From NCBI RefSeq assembly GCF_901709675.1, contig NC_051090.1:1919342-1983341 (forward strand): DNA of 64,000 bases, written 5' to 3'. The stretch's first letter is position 1, and each line of letters begins with the position of its first letter. Source of the stretch: Syngnathus acus (taxonomy: Eukaryota; Chordata; Actinopteri; Syngnathiformes; Syngnathidae). The position numbers and the translations under genes were made by a program. Positions 59,656 through 64,000 of this stretch are shown here, piece by piece. Below the pieces are notes generated by a model that did no database searches, was not told the origin of the DNA, and saw only the letters and a program-made list of their open reading frames with translations.

Positions 59656-61640
59656 ATGAAGCTTGCAGCTCTTGTGGTCATCCTCTGGCATGTTTGGAGC
59701 GCAGCTTCATCTCATCCTAAACCATCTTGTCGCTATCCTCCGTCTCAGTGGTGTCGCTCCTTGGAGATTGCTGTTGAATGCAAGGTGAGTGTGGCTATTA
59801 CAATACAGACGGACACTTTTGATTCATTGCAATGTTTGACTTATTATTAAGAGTGGATCTTGAAGTGGTGGGAAATAACCAAGTAGAATTTCTGACTGAC
59901 TTCAAGTAGCATTTTTTTCCCAGGTACAATGTTTATCCTTTTTTTTTATTTTTATTTTATTTTTTTTTTTAGGGGGTGGGGTAAAATACCCAAAGTTGGG
60001 TCAGACCATCTCCAAATTTCTGGGTTGGGAGGGGTGTGTGTGTGAAAATTATCCAAGGGTTGCCAATCTGTAAAATGAGAGTCATGCCTCAGATATTTTA
60101 GGCCTGAATTACTTCTGCATGTGACGAGATGGGCTGCTCTGGTTAAAAAAATGAGACTTCAACCTGAATGTTTTTGTCTGTGGTGGTTGGCACAAAATTT
60201 CAAACAAAACTTGTGTCATGTGTAATTTGCGTCACTTCTCCCCCACACTTGTGTGGATTTCGTCCACGGTAATCCAGTTTCCTACCACATACCGAAAATA
60301 TTTGATGTGAATTGAAAACGCCAAGTTATTCATGAGTGGCTTTGGCTTGCCTAATTGGCTCTGATCAGATCTAATTCAATGACTCGTGATCAAAACATGT
60401 TTGTTGTGTCCTTCTGTAATACTGTAGGTGCAGAAGCAGTGTATGGAACTAAGTGCCATACGTCCCAAGGAGCCAGCTCTTCCTGTGTCTGTCAGGCTTT
60501 ACTACGAGAGTCTCTGTCCAGCCTGCAGAGTGTTCATCAGTCAGCAGCTCTTCCCTACCTGGTCCATGCTGCAGGACATCATGAAGGTCACGCTGGTACC
60601 GTATGGCAACGCTAAGGTGCGCCAGTCTGTTTCTTGGTGACAAGGAAATCATTTCACTTCAGAATTGTTCTTGCAGGAGCTGGTGTTGGGAAATACTACC
60701 TTCACCTGCCAGCATGGGGAGCCAGAATGTCATGGAAACGTGATTGAGGTTTAATCAATTTAATTGTATGTTATAAATGTATTTAATCATAACCAACCTG
60801 TTATTCAACAAGTTAAAGTAATAAAAAAATATCTGAAAAAATAAATAAAATATTCATAGCAGTTAACCACTTATTTTGTGACAAATGATCAGATAGAATT
60901 TTTCACTTTTTTGTCATTGTAATTTAATCATCATGATCATTTTGTATTAAATTATTTAATAAAACATTGTTAAATGCATTTTTTAAAATATATTTGAATC
61001 ATTTATTTGAATTCACCTTTTACTCCTCCCCTCAGGCCTGCATTCTCCATTTGAGTGGCCCCACTGCTTTTCAGACCATCTACTGCATGGAATCCGCTGC
61101 CGATGTTGTCAGCGCAGCTCGGCCGGTGACTGCTTTCTTTGTGGGATTCAAAAACAGAAGTGAAAGTTCTAGCTTTCTTCTGCGTGCGTGCGTGCGTGTG
61201 TGTTGTGTCGTCGTAGTGTCTTGAGATGCACGCCCCCGCCGTCTCCTGGGTTAGCATCGATTCCTGCGTTAAGGGAAGTCTGGGCCGTCGACTGATGCAC
61301 ACTAACGCGGTCATGACCAGAGCGCTCAGCCCTCCTCACACGCACGTCCCCTGGGTCACCTTCAATGGGGTAAGAGACACAAACACACGTCATCAAGTCC
61401 AAAGATTGTGAAGGATGTCAAGAAATATGGATCAAAATATTTGGCAGGAATACACACAGGCGTATGAAGACAAGGCCATGTCTTCGCTCTTCCATTTGGT
61501 TTGCCAACTTTATACGGTGAGATATTGCCGCATTCTTTTTTTTGACATTATTTCAGCACATTGATTTTGTGTGATTTCAGGGAGTTAAGCCTCCAGCCTG
61601 CAACGGAGCCCCGGTGAGACTTGACAGAGGTTTCTGCTGA
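59656..61640 (+). CDS. ifi30: gamma-interferon-inducible lysosomal thiol reductase, GILT (7 exons)
   Basis: Coding exons: 59656-59784, 60428-60616, 60677-60748, 61036-61125, 61217-61369, 61448-61516, 61581-61640. They join to 762 nt (253 residues; human about 250), all GT-AG in phase. The enzyme reduces disulfides of endocytosed antigens in lysosomes and MHC class II compartments at low pH. Visible are a signal peptide (about 1-18), the CXXC active site LCPAC (Cys73/Cys76), and the full GILT signature CQHGEPECHGNVIEAC (117-132), which fits C-Q-H-G-x2-E-C-x2-N-x4-C. A C-terminal CNGAP and FC end follow. It lies downstream of pik3r2 in the same orientation, as in human, but separated by the satellite island. 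Confidence 0.96.
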
Positions 61641-62804
61641 GGACGTCCGAAGCAACATGCGAGTCATACTAACAAATACATTGTGAGACTGAGCCAATCA
61701 TGAAAAAAATGAATTTCTTTGTACTTTATTGGCATTTGCAGAACACCCTCAAATCCAGAAAAATCATTTGGTTTTCTTTCCAAAATGTCGGAGTGGCAGA
61801 TCAGCTGTATACATTGTATTTTGATCTTGAGGCTTAACATATGATTACAACATGACATACAATTAACTGTTCTTCCCCTTTTTTTCTTTTTACAGTACTC
61901 CCCCCCCCACACACACATACACACTAACAGACACATATGAATAATAGTATTCAAGAAAGTTGCATGATATGAGGCTGAGCAACATTACTAACATGATGCC
62001 AATGTGAGCTCAACACAAGAAGTGAGCAATAATACACATTTAATACTTTCTGGCACTAGTGTTTGAATATAAAGAACCATAGTGCTGAGTTTAACTCGCC
62101 AACCTTTCAACCCGATTGCTGTATTTTTCTTTTCTAATTAAACTAATGAATTCTGGTGACTGGCTTTTCTATTTACAACATCCTGTGGTTCACTTTGGTT
62201 TCAGTGAGTCAAAACAGCACGTTGGTCCTTTAACATCCGTGGCCCAACATCCTAAGTCACATGATCAGTGAAAAAAAGTCACATGATGAGTAAAAAAAAA
62301 AAAAAAAGGCTGATCAATAATGCTTTCTGTGGTCATGAAATACTTTTTGACTAGTGTTTCCTACTACTGCCTGACCAGGAAGTGCAATAAAATGTGTGTA
62401 GTGCTGGTTCACTTCCAATCTCTGTTGGCAACAATCATTCATCTACTGAATGGACACACACACGAGACACAAAAAGTCTTCAAACTACACATTGTCAAGT
62501 CTCAGCTATCAGATTAGAAAAGCAGAGCACTGCTAAATTGTGCCAAAATGAATCGTTTTAAATAGTTATTTGTGGTAAAAACTATCACTATAAGTCAATG
62601 GTGTTGATAAAATGATCTATTTAAAATCTTTAATGTAAAAAGTTAGCATTGTAGGCTGGCAGGTGTTTGAAATATTTTTCTGTATTTTGTTTTTTAACAT
62701 GAACAGCATTATTACAGTCAAGCGGTTAACTTCCAAACGGTGTCAATGTTTTCTGTCTTTTTTTTTTCATTATTTTGAGGTTTGTCATTAGAACTCTGCT
62801 ACTG

Positions 62805-62811
<7 letters not shown>

Positions 62812-62836
<25 letters not shown>
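62812..62836 (+). repeat. (GT)n microsatellite
   Basis: About twelve GT dinucleotides in a row. Confidence 0.9.
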
Positions 62837-63754
62837 CAAAATGGAAACTTATTCTGTTCAATAATTATGCTTGCAAATCTTGTGTAGTGCCCACTAAAAC
62901 AATATTAAAGCAAATAATAAACAATTGAGGTGACTTGATGTTTCACTGACAAGCAGGCACTGTGGTTCTGATGAGTTAAGATGTGAAGGCTGGAACACAC
63001 CATGTATTATTTAAAAAAAGTATAAAAAGATACACTATCGTCTGATAAAATCTTTATGCAACTTGATGCTTTTGAGTTTACAAAGAAAATCATTAATTTT
63101 CTTAAAAAAAAAAAACAGGAGCATTATCGTGAGTTTTAAAGTTGTAAGTCACTGACATTCGGGCTGTATATGTATTTGCAGCACTTTGAAATGATTCAAA
63201 AGGCAATGGTAGGTGGAAAAACATTTGCGTTTTTGGTCTTCTCATGCAATTAGATGACAAAAGCAAAACCATTAACATGACCTCATTGTTGTTACAATCA
63301 AAATGGATGAAATTCCAAATCAATAAAATGATTACTTTCCTCTCTTGTATTGTATTTCTGATGTGCAGAAGCCCTTTCTAACACATTCCAAGTGCTTAAG
63401 CGACAATGCTAAAGTGCTACTGCCAACTGGAGGCACCCTGATCAAATCAAAACAAGATGAGGGAATGGAAAATTAATAATCACGTTTAAATAAAGGCTGA
63501 TATAGAAATTAATCAACTTTTTTTTTTTTTTTAAAAAGGATAACAATTAGACTACAGGTGGTGTCTTCAGTGCTCAATCTGATGTGCTACAAGATGGTTT
63601 CCTAAAATATAGCAATATATATATATTTTCTTTTTCACACACATCCATCCATAGACATTTGATTGCTCTAGGTGCCTAAATTAAAGGGTTTCAACTGGGA
63701 TTAGACAAATTCCAGTCGCATGGTTAAGAGGTAAATTCAAACAGGGAATCACTT

Positions 63755-63905
63755 TAGGGCACACAGTTGTCCTCGAGGGCCGCTACCCTGCATGTTTTAG
63801 ATACTCCCCCCCCTCCAACACACATGATGCAGGCGCCTGATGAGAATGATTAGAATTATTATTTGAATTGTCAAGACAGTGACCCTCGAGGACCAGAGTT
63901 TGTAT
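63755..63905. mobile_element. hAT-type MITE remnant
   Basis: Inverted pieces: GTCCTCGAGGGCCGCTACCC and CATGTTTTAG on the left, and GACCCTCGAGGACCAGAGTT on the right. This is a widespread teleost MITE. Part of it (CTAGTCCTCAGGGCCGC, CAACATGTTTTCCAAG) also appears in each unit of the 50705-53085 minisatellite. Confidence 0.55.
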
Positions 63906-64000
63906 GCACAACATGCATGCTACATTCCATTTGTGTTTCTCTTCATACCCTGAGGTTTAGGTCCATCAATTCTCTCGCTGCTTCTCAACAGTTCAAATAT

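Larger units (their letters stand above)
61641..64000 (+). other. ifi30 3' flank, no gene recognised
   Basis: AT-rich non-coding DNA with a (GT)n run at about 62812-62836 and a MITE-like block at 63755-63905. Nothing else is supported. Confidence 0.5.

Overview
The window is nuclear DNA of a ray-finned (teleost) fish. The genes have many short exons with GT-AG introns. The repeats are of types common in fish: tRNA-derived SINEs, hAT-like and TA-flanked MITEs, short microsatellites and long poly-C tracts. The species cannot be named from sequence alone.

Six protein-coding genes can be read exon by exon, and each joins into one open frame. From left to right they are dazap1 (552-9665, +), dpp9 (11736-16541, +), angptl4 (19356-17802, -), kank3 (32391-37804, +), pik3r2-like (41902-45573, +) and ifi30 (59656-61640, +). 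All six have human counterparts on 19p13; ANGPTL4-KANK3 and PIK3R2-IFI30 are direct neighbours there. The block is therefore a conserved vertebrate synteny group rather than a functional operon-like cluster. The genes act separately: RNA binding (dazap1), cytosolic dipeptidyl peptidase (dpp9), secreted lipase inhibitor (angptl4), cortical adhesion/actin scaffold (kank3), PI3-kinase regulatory subunit (pik3r2) and lysosomal thiol reductase (ifi30).

Three things stand out. (1) angptl4 keeps an intact 4-exon frame with signal peptide, lipase-inhibitory motif and coiled coil, but most of its fibrinogen-like domain is gone, giving an ANGPTL8-like layout. A SINE lies in the intron where the missing exons should be. 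(2) pik3r2 encodes nSH2-iSH2-cSH2 with an unrecognised N-terminus of about 110-140 residues and no visible SH3 or BH domain. (3) Between pik3r2 and ifi30, genes that are adjacent in human, lies a repeat island of about 10 kb (49131-59560). It has inverted-repeat arms enclosing a 235/320-bp hairpin minisatellite and 4.3 kb of degenerate interstitial telomere-like repeat with higher-order structure; tRNA-like sequences lie on both sides of the satellites.

The interval 19.5-32.3 kb is gene-poor. It holds a SINE, a 288-bp hAT MITE with perfect 8-bp target duplications, a reverse-transcriptase scrap, and a 1.9-kb foldback element (27703-29601) with arms of roughly 650 bp. Exon boundaries were assigned by eye from splice consensus, frame continuity and recalled family sequences; no alignment was run.
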